A stretch of DNA of 64,000 bases from an uncultured Bacteroidales bacterium (lineage in GTDB: Bacteria; Bacteroidota; Bacteroidia; Bacteroidales; Bacteroidaceae): positions 107,378-171,377 of the forward strand of contig CADBXL010000013.1 in assembly GCA_902798615.1 (NCBI GenBank). The letters run 5' to 3'. The first letter of the stretch is position 1; each line of letters opens with the position of its first letter. A model generated the notes under the pieces. That model did no database searches, was not told the DNA's origin, and was given only the letters and a program-made list of their open reading frames with translations. Shown here piece after piece: positions 26,472-34,364 of the stretch. The translations under genes and the position numbers were made by a program.

Positions 26472-27092
26472 TTAGAACTTGTAACCAACTGTAAATGTAA
26501 GAGAATTATATGTTCCACCTACATACTTAGGAACATCACCAAGACCAAAGTTATAACGTGCATCCAAAACGAAACTATTGAACTCATAAGAAGCACCAAC
26601 AGGAATAGTTATCAAAGTTGAATTGAAATCGTCCTTAGTATCATAATCCTTAAACTTTGACGAAGCAAGAATATTTAAAGCAACACCAGCCTTTAAGGCA
26701 ACCCCTGATGCTACATAATAGTTAACGGTAGCAGGGATGTTAAAATAATAATTGCAATGGATTTTCCCTTCTTTTTTACTAGTATCGACAGAGTAAGTCG
26801 TAGAACCATCAGGTTCCTTAATTAAAGTCATATTTGAAGACACATCCTCGCTAACATTATAGCCTGTATAATTCAAACCTAAAGCAAGACCGAACTGATT
26901 ATTCAACATGTACATCGTTTCAACACCTGCCGTAAGACCAATAGCACCATCCATAACCTTACCATAGTCACCTGTAGCTGTAGTGTAAGTAATACCGACA
27001 TTAGGTTTCCAAGTTAAAGAGCCTGCCTCTGACTGTGCAGAAGCCGAAATCGTCATCGTGGCAACTGCAATCATTGTAATAAGCTTTTTCAT
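26472..27092 (-). CDS. Outer-membrane beta-barrel protein
   Basis: 206 aa from the ATG at 27092 (MKKLITMIAVATMTISASAQ, cleavage after SASA). The mature protein has alternating strands with aromatic ends and closes with YNSLTFTVGYKF, the terminal aromatic typical of barrels inserted by BAM (PF13568-like). Probably an eight-stranded barrel of unknown ligand. The frame runs 35 codons further upstream, but that region includes the promoter (27168-27175). It sits between the nucleotidase gene and a relic of that gene's 3' end. Confidence 0.82.
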   Translation of the reverse strand: MKKLITMIAVATMTISASAQSEAGSLTWKPNVGITYTTATGDYGKVMDGAIGLTAGVETMYMLNNQFGLALGLNYTGYNVSEDVSSNMTLIKEPDGSTTYSVDTSKKEGKIHCNYYFNIPATVNYYVASGVALKAGVALNILASSKFKDYDTKDDFNSTLITIPVGASYEFNSFVLDARYNFGLGDVPKYVGGTYNSLTFTVGYKF

Positions 27093-27167
27093 CATAATTG
27101 ATATAAATTTGATTCCTACTCTATCATAGATTTTCGGATTCCTCTTGATTCTGGTTAATTTCGGTTC

Positions 27168-27175
27168 CAAAATTA
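27168..27175 (-). promoter_or_regulatory. Promoter -7 box (TAATTTTG) of the beta-barrel gene
   Basis: The minus strand reads TAATTTTG, 76 bp before the start. Confidence 0.55.
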
Positions 27176-27259
27176 CATGTTTTTCCCAAAAACGCAAACT
27201 TTTGCAAACAAAAACAACAATTATTAACAGAATTCCATGTCTTACACTATAAATAAAGT

Positions 27260-27340
27260 AACAACTGGCGATTCAATCCAGAAAACCTTGTAGTTCCAGC
27301 AATACAGAGGGACAGGGAACTGCTGTTCAAGAAGAAGTAG
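27260..27340 (+). pseudogene. Relic of the 3' end of a second 5'-nucleotidase gene
   Basis: These 81 bp match 26312-26392 without gaps, with about eight mismatches. They translate as NNWRFNPENLVVPAIQRDRE then LLFKKK and stop, against NNWRFIPENLVAPAIQRDRE then LLFKKQ in the intact gene. No upstream part of the gene remains. Confidence 0.85.
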
Positions 27341-27404
27341 CACTTGCGGTCATTTTGGTCATTTGTCATTTGGTCAAAATGATTTCTGAGTTGTCAAAAT
27401 CCTC

Positions 27405-27439
27405 CACTATATATAAATATTTAATATTTATATATAGTG
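27405..27439. repeat. Perfect AT-rich palindrome, 17-bp arms
   Basis: CACTATATATAAATATT (27405-27421) and its exact complement (27423-27439) surround one T. Words such as GGTCAAAAT and ATTTTGACC lie on either side (27372-27470) and extend the symmetry loosely. Confidence 0.75.
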
Positions 27440-27506
27440 AGCAAATGACACAATTTTGACCTTGACCACTTTGACCATATTTTAGCAACTCCCTTCTTCC
27501 TCTCAT

Positions 27507-27627
27507 GCAGCTCTTATGTTACTCTTATGCTGCTCTTATGCTACTCTTATTTGAAATGGGAGTTATATGGGATTTGCATAGCCCTTGCCATCGCTCTAAG
27601 TCCGTTCTACCTCCGTTGTAAGTCCGT
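27507..27627. repeat. 11-bp-phased array
   Basis: Eleven consecutive 11-bp units: four end in CTCTTAT or its variant, two end in ATGGGA, two are degenerate, three end in TCCGT (ends at 27605, 27616, 27627). This array, the nucleotidase relic and the palindrome fill most of the gap 27093-27770. Confidence 0.8.
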
Positions 27628-27665
27628 TCCCTAGAATTAGAGGAAACACCCTATTACCTACGCTA

Positions 27666-27737
27666 CAAAAAAGAACCAAACTCGATGAAAGTCCGCTCCT
27701 GAATAGGAGTTACATAGGACCTTCATCGAGTTTGGTT
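27666..27737 (-). terminator. Long terminator hairpin of mltG
   Basis: AACCAAACTCGATGAA (27674-27689) pairs with TTCATCGAGTTTGGTT (27722-27737). The minus strand runs into T6. The loop itself contains 11-bp-spaced words (TCCTGAATAGGA, TTACATAGGA). Confidence 0.75.
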
Positions 27738-27770
27738 ATGTTTTACTACGGAGATAAAGCTGTCTTTCTT

Positions 27771-28793
27771 TTACTTCACACCTCTCTTGTCAAGAGCCTC
27801 AGAATACTTTGCGGCATTCGCAAGATGCTCTTTGTAAGTCTTGGCAAAGTTGTGAGTACCAGAGAAATCCTCCTTGGCACACATATAGAGATAATCGTGA
27901 TGCACAAGATTGAGCACAGCATCAATACCTGCTACGCTTGGAATACGGATAGGACCTGGAGGAAGTCCCTCATTACGATAGGTATTATATGGACTCTGCA
28001 CGCTCAGGAGCTTGGTATAGATACGACGAAGCTCAAACTGCTGGAGAGCGAACTTGATGGTAGGGTCTGCCTGTAATGGCATATTCTGCTTCAGTCGGTT
28101 GTAGTACATACCGGCAATCATCGGTTTCTCGCCATTATTGGCTGTCTCTTCATCAATAATACTTGCAAGAGTTATAACCTCAACAGGATTGAGCTGAAGC
28201 TTATCAGCCTTTGCCTTACGCTCGCTATTCCAGAAACGGTCACTCTCCTTCTTCATACGGTCGAGGAACTTTTCTATAGGAGTATCCCAATACACCTCGT
28301 AGGTGTTAGGTACGAACATTGATATGATTTTAGCTGTGTCAAGACCGTATTTCTCGCAAATAGCCTCATCATTTACAGCCTTGAGGAAATCACTATCATG
28401 GAACATCATGACCTTGCCTAGTTCCTGTGCAAGACGAGCCTTGGTACGGACACTTGGCATGACGAGTTTCAGAGGCTCCTGATGGCCATTTCGCAGATTA
28501 CGGAAGAACTGCAAGGCATTCATGTCGCTATCAAGGAGATAGCGACCTGTACGGATTTTATCCGTATATCCCATGTGACGAGCCATAGTGCGAACGGCAG
28601 TAACACCTATCGGGGTGGCAATCTCGGAGAGTTTTACACTAACAGAATCCATATCATCGTCATCGTCGATGAAGAGATATGAGGTGCCCTCGTTCTTTGC
28701 AATACCAGCAAAGAGGAAGTAGCACACGATGCCTATTACTACAACCAGACATCCGATTGCAGATGTAAGGTATGCTGTTTTTATCTTTTTCAT
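27771..28793 (-). CDS. mltG: Endolytic murein transglycosylase MltG (YceG-like)
   Basis: 340 aa from ATG 28793, which overlaps the nudC stop as ATGA and so is the coupled start. One N-terminal membrane anchor (about 8-30: TSAIGCLVVVIGIVCYFLF). The YceG domain carries the catalytic Glu in ASIIDEETANNGEKPMIAGM and the following YYNRLKQNMPLQADPT, as in the E. coli enzyme. It cleaves nascent glycan strands to set chain length. The gene is downstream of and coupled to nudC; the terminator is at 27666-27737. Confidence 0.94.
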   Translation of the reverse strand: MKKIKTAYLTSAIGCLVVVIGIVCYFLFAGIAKNEGTSYLFIDDDDDMDSVSVKLSEIATPIGVTAVRTMARHMGYTDKIRTGRYLLDSDMNALQFFRNLRNGHQEPLKLVMPSVRTKARLAQELGKVMMFHDSDFLKAVNDEAICEKYGLDTAKIISMFVPNTYEVYWDTPIEKFLDRMKKESDRFWNSERKAKADKLQLNPVEVITLASIIDEETANNGEKPMIAGMYYNRLKQNMPLQADPTIKFALQQFELRRIYTKLLSVQSPYNTYRNEGLPPGPIRIPSVAGIDAVLNLVHHDYLYMCAKEDFSGTHNFAKTYKEHLANAAKYSEALDKRGVK

Positions 28794-29569
28794 AATGTTT
28801 CGTTTAACCAATTATCTATCAACATTCGGGCAATAGAGAGCTTTTCGGGAATCTCAGGCAGATTATCCCTACTGAACCATCCGCCCTTTGTGAGTTCCTC
28901 TTCCTGAATCCTTATATCACCCGAAACATAGTCGGCATTAAAACCTACCATAAGTCCGCAAGGATAAGGCCAAGGCTGAGAGCCGAAATAACGAATGTTG
29001 GCTATCTTCAGCCCTACTTCTTCTGAAACCTCACGGCATACTGCCTCTTCAAGAGTCTCACCAGTCTCCACGAATCCGGCAACCAATCCATAATGATTAC
29101 TGCGGAAATTCTTGGCACGAACCAACAGTACCTCATCCTCTCCCTTATGAATAAGGACTATGACGGCTGTTGCAAGCTGTGGCCAAACCTCCTTTCCACA
29201 ACCAGTACAACGCTTTGAGATATCCGTTTCTAATTTCATAGGTGCACCACAAACGCCACAGAACTTCGTGTTCTGATCCCAATAAAGGATTTCGTGACAT
29301 TTACCGGCCTTCAAATACAAATCATGAGGAAGCTTATAGTAAGACTGCCTTAGAGGACACATCTCATAGCCCTCAAGGGAAGTAACAGGATTGTCAACCC
29401 TTACAGTCTTCACAAGCGTACCGTCATCCATCGGAGTAATGTTGTGAACACTATTCCAAGCCTTCAAGACAACAGGCGGTTCGTCCCCCATGGGAACTGT
29501 AAACTTCCCATCACCTACCTTCTGGAGCAGAAGGTCGTCTTGACAGAAAATAAACCAAAACATTTTCAT
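28790..29569 (-). CDS. nudC: NAD+ diphosphatase NudC-like Nudix hydrolase
   Basis: 259 aa. A zinc ribbon (CGVCGAPM ... RCTGCGKE, about 100-122) precedes the Nudix domain. The Nudix box is GFVETGETLEEAVCREVSEE then VGL (about 165-187), followed by the NudC signature SQPWPYPCGLM. The enzyme hydrolyses NAD(H) and can remove NAD caps from RNA. Promoter at 29670-29677; translation is coupled to mltG by an ATGA overlap. Confidence 0.93.
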   Translation of the reverse strand: MKMFWFIFCQDDLLLQKVGDGKFTVPMGDEPPVVLKAWNSVHNITPMDDGTLVKTVRVDNPVTSLEGYEMCPLRQSYYKLPHDLYLKAGKCHEILYWDQNTKFCGVCGAPMKLETDISKRCTGCGKEVWPQLATAVIVLIHKGEDEVLLVRAKNFRSNHYGLVAGFVETGETLEEAVCREVSEEVGLKIANIRYFGSQPWPYPCGLMVGFNADYVSGDIRIQEEELTKGGWFSRDNLPEIPEKLSIARMLIDNWLNETL

Positions 29570-29669
29570 GTATAATTTACTTTTACCATATACAATTTAT
29601 AATGTGTCATTCAACCTTAAAGGAAAAAACATCCTTAGTATTTACGGCACTTTGTACATGTTCGGGGTG

Positions 29670-29677
29670 CAAAGTTA
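29670..29677 (-). promoter_or_regulatory. Promoter -7 box (TAACTTTG) of nudC-mltG
   Basis: The minus strand reads TAACTTTG, 101 bp before the nudC start. Confidence 0.6.
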
Positions 29678-30035
29678 CAACAATAAATTAAGAATTAAGA
29701 ATTTTTTCAGGCGAAAAATCTTTTAACACTTCAAGTTTTATGCCTTTTTCTTCCAACATAAAACTATCGAAAACAAACAAGAAACGAAGTAAGAATCCCG
29801 CATTTCTTCCATATCAAAAAAGATACAACAACAAGAATATGGAAACAACCCTTTTGCAGTATATTTTTCAAGGATAATTTTCCTACAAAAGCCATTATTC
29901 ATCCCATCACGAAAGCCACCTGAAAAGTTGGAAAACCAACCAATATTATAGACCTCTAAAAATACGGAATACACACATATTTTTTGACGCATAAAAAGGG
30001 TAGGGTGAAATATAGAGAAAAGAAGAAATATCTAT

Positions 30036-30128
30036 ATAAAACAAGAAACGTCCTCACTTCACAGTGCGAACGTTCCAATCTCAATAGGTATTAGCTTCTT
30101 TAAGGTAAAAAGATTGTATTCAGGATAA
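30036..30128 (-). ncRNA. Candidate small RNA with own promoter and terminator
   Basis: A consensus promoter (TTTG, 20 bp, TAACTTTG at 30135-30142, minus strand) is followed about 55 nt later by a GC-rich hairpin (30046-30074, AACGT...ACGTT) and a T-rich tail. The roughly 90-nt interval has no plausible ORF. The rest of the gap 29570-30354 is AT-rich; it holds the nudC promoter and a row of ACTATT words (30213-30318). Confidence 0.5.
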
Positions 30129-30134
30129 CGCTTG

Positions 30135-30142
30135 CAAAGTTA
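30135..30142 (-). promoter_or_regulatory. Strong promoter -7 box (TAACTTTG) without a following gene
   Basis: The minus strand reads TTTG-N20-TAACTTTG, a full match to the Bacteroidetes consensus. It drives the candidate small RNA. Confidence 0.65.
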
Positions 30143-30212
30143 ATGGTTTTTCATCTACTTTGCAAATTTTTTACAACTTTTTTTCGAGAAAAGTCATTAT
30201 TTTTACAACTTT

Positions 30213-30318
30213 GCACTACTTTTGGTTAATTATCGCACTATTTTATACAAATTCGAACTATTATTTGTTTTTATGTGTATCACTATTATAGATTTACGAA
30301 TATGCACTATTTTATACG
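30213..30318. repeat. Spaced repeats of (G/T)(C/A)ACTATT
   Basis: GCACTACT at 30213, GCACTATT at 30235, GAACTATT at 30255, TCACTATT at 30280 and GCACTATT at 30304, about two helical turns apart. Two copies extend to GCACTATTTTATAC. Confidence 0.4.
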
Positions 30319-30354
30319 ATATTATTAAAAAGTAGCATTTTTGTAAATGCGATA

Positions 30355-31167
30355 TTATTTGCTACAAAAATGAAACGAATCTGCATCTTCGAGCACAGGA
30401 AACTTTTTTCGGAAGGCGGTAAGCTCATCCATTCGGATCTCGTAAGTAGCACTTGCGATTTTATCATCTGGACAGGAAGCCGCAACCCTTCCATACGCAT
30501 CTATCATTTCCGTACCTCCGCAATACTTGCACTTAGGGTCTTCTCCTACCCTATTTACAGCAGCTACAAAACATTGATTTTCCACAGCTCTTGCCTGCAG
30601 TAAAATATGCCAAGGTTTGATACGTGAAGAAGGCCATGAAGCAACATAAATAACACAATCGAAAAGGTATTCAGAACAGCCTTCTTCGGAGGCATTTTCT
30701 CGCCTATCAATTCCATTACGAGAAAAAACTGGGAAGCGGAGGTCATAACAAACTTGCAAAAGAAATTTCACTCCACGCCATTTTACTATTTTTCTTTCCT
30801 CTCCGGCAGAATAGTGAAGTTGTTCCTTGCCGTACGAGAAAAGATGTCGCTTGTCATAATACTCGACCTTGCCTTCCGGACATTCCTCAGTTGGAGGCAT
30901 AACGAAATAGAATCTGTTACGTTTCGTCCCATCCTCAGCCTTTACCGAAAGACTACCCGCAATAGCAGCATTCATCCTTGCAGCCATCTGTTTCATCCAT
31001 AACAGAGAAGTAGTATCTTCATCAACGGCATTGAAACCCGTACTCCACATTTCAGGGAGCACATACAAATCAGACAAAGGCGCAGCAAGGATTGCTGCCT
31101 CGCTGCGCCTTTGGTTTTCAGCAGGATCAGCCCAAGCTATATCCTGTTGTAATAGAGTTACTATCAT
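30355..31167 (-). CDS. Nitrilase-family carbon-nitrogen hydrolase (omega-amidase-like)
   Basis: 270 aa, cytosolic. The Glu-Lys-Cys triad is visible: Glu in LYVLPEMWSTGF (about 35-46), Lys in YYDKRHLFSYGKE (about 108-120), Cys in LLQVCYDLRFPVFSR (about 140-154). The closest match by eye is the omega-amidase/YafV type that hydrolyses alpha-ketoglutaramate or ketosuccinamate. It heads toward the ACT and paaK genes upstream on the same strand (13-bp gap), forming a unit paaK-ACT-nitrilase. Confidence 0.9.
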   Translation of the reverse strand: MIVTLLQQDIAWADPAENQRRSEAAILAAPLSDLYVLPEMWSTGFNAVDEDTTSLLWMKQMAARMNAAIAGSLSVKAEDGTKRNRFYFVMPPTEECPEGKVEYYDKRHLFSYGKEQLHYSAGEERKIVKWRGVKFLLQVCYDLRFPVFSRNGIDRRENASEEGCSEYLFDCVIYVASWPSSRIKPWHILLQARAVENQCFVAAVNRVGEDPKCKYCGGTEMIDAYGRVAASCPDDKIASATYEIRMDELTAFRKKFPVLEDADSFHFCSK

Positions 31168-31180
31168 AATAAAGACCCAC

Positions 31181-31591
31181 TTATAACGTCACTACACTCT
31201 TCAGTTTATTGAGTGATATGACCTCATTGGTCTTCTCCATATCACTTGTGCGGAATACAAGCACGCCCTGACCATTGAGAAGGAAGGTGTAGATGTATGA
31301 GATTACGATACCAGCATCAGAAAGAGTCTTCAAGGTCTCTGCTGCGGCACCCGGTTTGTCGTCAACATAAAGAGCGAAGACATCAGTTAGCTGCAGGTTT
31401 ATGCCCTCTTCCTTCAGAAGTAGGTATGCCTTTGCCGGATTATCACAAATAACGCGATAGATGCCATATTCCTGAGTGTCAGCAACGGTAGATGCAATAA
31501 TCTGAATACCTGCCTTGCTGAGCATATCGAGAACCTTGATAAGCGTACCGCTCTTGTTCTCTATGAATATTGAAAGTTGTTTGATAGTCAT
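31181..31591 (-). CDS. Tandem ACT-domain protein
   Basis: 136 aa with two ACT modules (about 1-65 and 70-136): MTIKQLSIFIENKSGTLIKV and FALYVDDKPGAAAETLKTLS. ACT domains bind amino acids. Small stand-alone ACT proteins are common beside phenylacetate-CoA ligase genes in anaerobes, as here (12-bp gap to paaK). A regulatory sensor for aromatic or branched amino acids is plausible. A catalytic role is unlikely given the length. Confidence 0.9.
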   Translation of the reverse strand: MTIKQLSIFIENKSGTLIKVLDMLSKAGIQIIASTVADTQEYGIYRVICDNPAKAYLLLKEEGINLQLTDVFALYVDDKPGAAAETLKTLSDAGIVISYIYTFLLNGQGVLVFRTSDMEKTNEVISLNKLKSVVTL

Positions 31592-31603
31592 AATAGATTA
31601 GAT

Positions 31604-32920
31604 TTATTGATAAACAGTTCTCTTATCCACAACTCTGACAGCCTTGCCATCACTAACAGGAAGAGTTCCCTTTGGAACGAGCTTCACATGAGGTGTGAGA
31701 AGAATCTCATCCTTGAGAGCTCGGGTAACATCCTTCTGAAGCTTCTGCAGACGCTGGTAGTCATCAGTAAACAGTTCTTCAAGCTCAACCTCAACAGTCA
31801 TATTGTCGTTATCTGCATCAGTAGTAAGAGTGATGAGATAGTTTGTTGCCAGTTCCTTGAACTGCATAAGAATCTTCTCAATCTGAATTGGGAAAATATT
31901 AACACCACGAAGCACCATCATATCGTCAGAACGTCCCTTCATACGATCAAGACGAACGTGATTACGCCCACAAGGACATGTACGGCCAAGCACACGGGTA
32001 AGGTCACGAGTACGATAACGCAACAGAGGCATAGCCTCACGGTTAAGGGTTGTAAGCACAAGCTCGCCAATCTCACCATCAGGAACAGGCTCAAGAGTCT
32101 CTGGATCTACAATCTCCACAATATAGTAGTCTTCCCAGAAGTGAAGTCCGTTCTGTTCCTTACACTCGAAGGCAACGCCAGGACCGCACATCTCAGACAT
32201 TCCGAATGAGTTGTATGCCTTTACACCCATCATTTTCTCAATACGCTTGCGCTGTTCCTCGGAATGAGGCTCTGCACCAATGACAAGAACCTTGAGCTTT
32301 GTGTCACGACTTGGATCAACGCCCTGTTCTTCCATCACCTCATGAATACGGGTAACGTATGAAGGAACGGCATGAATGGCTGTTGTTCCGAAATCCTTGA
32401 TGAACTTAATCTGACGGAGAGTATTACCGGCAGCTGCAGGAACCGTAAGTGCGCCAAGACGCTCAGCCCCCAACTGGAAGCCCAAGCCACCAGTAAACAT
32501 ACCATAGCCGGAAGAGTTCTGGAAGACATCGTCTTCACGCAGACCTACCATGTGCAGACAACGGGCAACAGCATTAGCCCATTCATCAATATCCTTCTGA
32601 GTATGGAGTATAACCGTAGGATTACCTGTTGTGCCACTTGAAGAATGAAGTCGTGTACATTTACTAAGAGGTACGCACGCGAAGCCAAATGGATAATTGT
32701 CGCGCAAGTCCTGCTTTGTGGTGAAAGGAAGTTTACGAACATCATCAAGTGTCTGGATATCATCAGGTGTTATACCAGCCTCAGCAAACTTCTTCTTGTA
32801 AACTTCATTTGTGTAGCAATGCTTAACCGTCGCCTTCAAGCGCTCAAGCTGTAAAGCCTCTATCTCCTGTCGTGAGAGGCACTCTTTGTCAGGATGTAAG
32901 TATTCGCTTTTGTCTAACAT
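31604..32920 (-). CDS. paaK: Phenylacetate-CoA ligase, copy 1
   Basis: 438 aa acyl-adenylate-forming enzyme of the PaaK family, activating phenylacetate (or another aryl acid) with ATP and CoA. The ATP loop is SSGTTGNPTVI (about 93-103); the adenylate-binding motif is YNSFGMSEMCGPGVAFEC (about 235-252); the hinge DRMKGRSDDMMVLRGVNIFP (about 328-347) is clear. It is the first gene of the paaK-ACT-nitrilase unit, with a promoter at 32961-32968. About 50% similar by eye to the second copy at 45350-46657. Confidence 0.93.
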   Translation of the reverse strand: MLDKSEYLHPDKECLSRQEIEALQLERLKATVKHCYTNEVYKKKFAEAGITPDDIQTLDDVRKLPFTTKQDLRDNYPFGFACVPLSKCTRLHSSSGTTGNPTVILHTQKDIDEWANAVARCLHMVGLREDDVFQNSSGYGMFTGGLGFQLGAERLGALTVPAAAGNTLRQIKFIKDFGTTAIHAVPSYVTRIHEVMEEQGVDPSRDTKLKVLVIGAEPHSEEQRKRIEKMMGVKAYNSFGMSEMCGPGVAFECKEQNGLHFWEDYYIVEIVDPETLEPVPDGEIGELVLTTLNREAMPLLRYRTRDLTRVLGRTCPCGRNHVRLDRMKGRSDDMMVLRGVNIFPIQIEKILMQFKELATNYLITLTTDADNDNMTVEVELEELFTDDYQRLQKLQKDVTRALKDEILLTPHVKLVPKGTLPVSDGKAVRVVDKRTVYQ

Positions 32921-32960
32921 TTTATTTATTTAGGTTTATACAAAATTAGATTTCTAAATG

Positions 32961-32968
32961 CAAAGATA
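32961..32968 (-). promoter_or_regulatory. Promoter -7 box (TATCTTTG) of the paaK copy 1 unit
   Basis: The minus strand reads TATCTTTG, 41 bp before the paaK start. Confidence 0.7.
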
Positions 32969-33040
32969 ATAAAACCTATCGAAAATTTGACATAAATGTA
33001 ATATTTTTTAGAAAAATTTGCCAATCTGATTATTATTTTA

Positions 33041-33048
33041 TATATTTG
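33041..33048 (+). promoter_or_regulatory. Promoter -7 box (TATATTTG) of the porin gene
   Basis: TATATTTG, 56 bp before the porin start. Confidence 0.65.
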
Positions 33049-33103
33049 CAAACGAAAAATCTAAACATAAACTACATTTTTCAATAAAAACGGTATAAGA
33101 ATC

Positions 33104-34180
33104 ATGAATCATTTCTACAAAATGGCAGTTGGCGTGTTGCTATGCCTTTTCCCTTTCAACTATGCCAATGCACAGGAACAGAAGGAAGAGAACAAGACAA
33201 AGGAATTTCTATCCGATGTAATGGACAGAATCATCGTACATGGATATGCACAGGCAGGCTATACCTATCAGGACAGAGACAGAGGCGGTGAAAAAGCTAA
33301 CACTTTTGATATAAAGCGTACCCTTTTCTTTGCACATGCAGCTATAACCGACCGTTGGTTCTTCATGTTCATGCACGACTTCAATTCTCAGGTACAGGAA
33401 TACTATACAGATTATCGTCTGACAAATAACAAGGCACTTACTGTGCGTTTCGGACAGTTCAAGAACGGCTGCACATACGAGAACAAACTGTCTCCTACCG
33501 AAATGGAAGCTATTGATGTATATTCTGAAGGTGTGACATATCTTTCAGGTTGTGGCTCAGACCCATTGCTCGGTGTTCAGTACGGTCGTGACCTCGGTGC
33601 TGCTATTCTTGGCGAGTTTGCCAATGGCAAGGTGAAATACGAGGTTGACGTGATGAACGGACAAGGTATCAACAAGAAGGACGGTAACAATGCGAAGGAT
33701 ATTATCGGACGCTTGGAGGTAAGTCCTGTAGAAGGTCTCAACCTTATAGCAACAGGTCAGTTAGGAAAAGGTCACGCAATAGCGAAATCTGTTTACAACC
33801 CAGAAATAGAAATCGGACAGGACTATAAGCGTAACCGTTACAGCATAGGTTTCGACTACAAGTCAAAGCCTTTCAACGTACATGGAGAGTATCTTGAGGG
33901 TAAGGACGGCAATGTTCTTAGCCGTGGTTGCTACATCACAGGTTGCGTACCTCTGATTCCAAAGAAATTTGATCTTGTAGGTTCTTACGACTACTTCAAT
34001 TTCAACAAGACACTTGGCATGGATCAGCACAAAGCTATCTTCGGCTTCCAGTGGTGGTATTTCAAGAAATGCCGCTTTCAGGTGCAGTATGTATATAAGA
34101 GCGCATATACAGCAGGTGGTGAGTTCATCAAGAAGGGCAACAACGCCCTTATGTGCCAAATGCAGATTAGATTCAACTAA
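33104..34180 (+). CDS. Outer-membrane porin (phosphate-selective porin O/P type)
   Basis: 358 aa, with signal peptide ending YANAQ (about residue 24). The mature protein has porin strands with basic and aromatic residues: VHGYAQAGYTYQDRDR, FGQFKNGCTYENKLSP, and a C-terminal aromatic strand ALMCQMQIRFN. The fold corresponds to the PF07396 porin family. No partner transporter is evident apart from the Na+/solute symporter downstream, from which it is separated by two palindromic repeats. Substrate unknown. Confidence 0.88.
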   Translation: MNHFYKMAVGVLLCLFPFNYANAQEQKEENKTKEFLSDVMDRIIVHGYAQAGYTYQDRDRGGEKANTFDIKRTLFFAHAAITDRWFFMFMHDFNSQVQEYYTDYRLTNNKALTVRFGQFKNGCTYENKLSPTEMEAIDVYSEGVTYLSGCGSDPLLGVQYGRDLGAAILGEFANGKVKYEVDVMNGQGINKKDGNNAKDIIGRLEVSPVEGLNLIATGQLGKGHAIAKSVYNPEIEIGQDYKRNRYSIGFDYKSKPFNVHGEYLEGKDGNVLSRGCYITGCVPLIPKKFDLVGSYDYFNFNKTLGMDQHKAIFGFQWWYFKKCRFQVQYVYKSAYTAGGEFIKKGNNALMCQMQIRFN

Positions 34181-34186
34181 AGAAAA

Positions 34187-34229
34187 GGCCTCTCCCCCCG
34201 CCCTCTCCCGTAGAGAGGGAGCCGGAAGG
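34187..34229. repeat. Type D palindromic repeat, copy 1
   Basis: GCCTCTCC...GCCCTCTCCCGTAGAGAGG...GCCGGAA begins 6 bp after the porin stop codon. A second copy with the same orientation is at 37002-37047. Confidence 0.75.
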
Positions 34230-34286
34230 AACAGAATGGGGAGGCATAATATTATGTCGACAAAACAACAAATTAAATAACTAAAA

Positions 34287-34362
34287 CAAAAAACAGTTTC
34301 ACCCCGCTGACAAAAGTAGAAACTACTCCCCTCCCTTTATGGGAGGGGTAAGGGGGTGGGTC
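34287..34362. repeat. Type A palindromic repeat with 36-bp left extension
   Basis: The core palindrome is 34323-34362. The extended sequence from 34287 (AACAGTTTCACCCCGCTGAC) matches the reverse complement of 45136-45210 almost throughout. It ends 3 bp before the symporter ATG. Confidence 0.8.
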
Positions 34363-34364
34363 GT

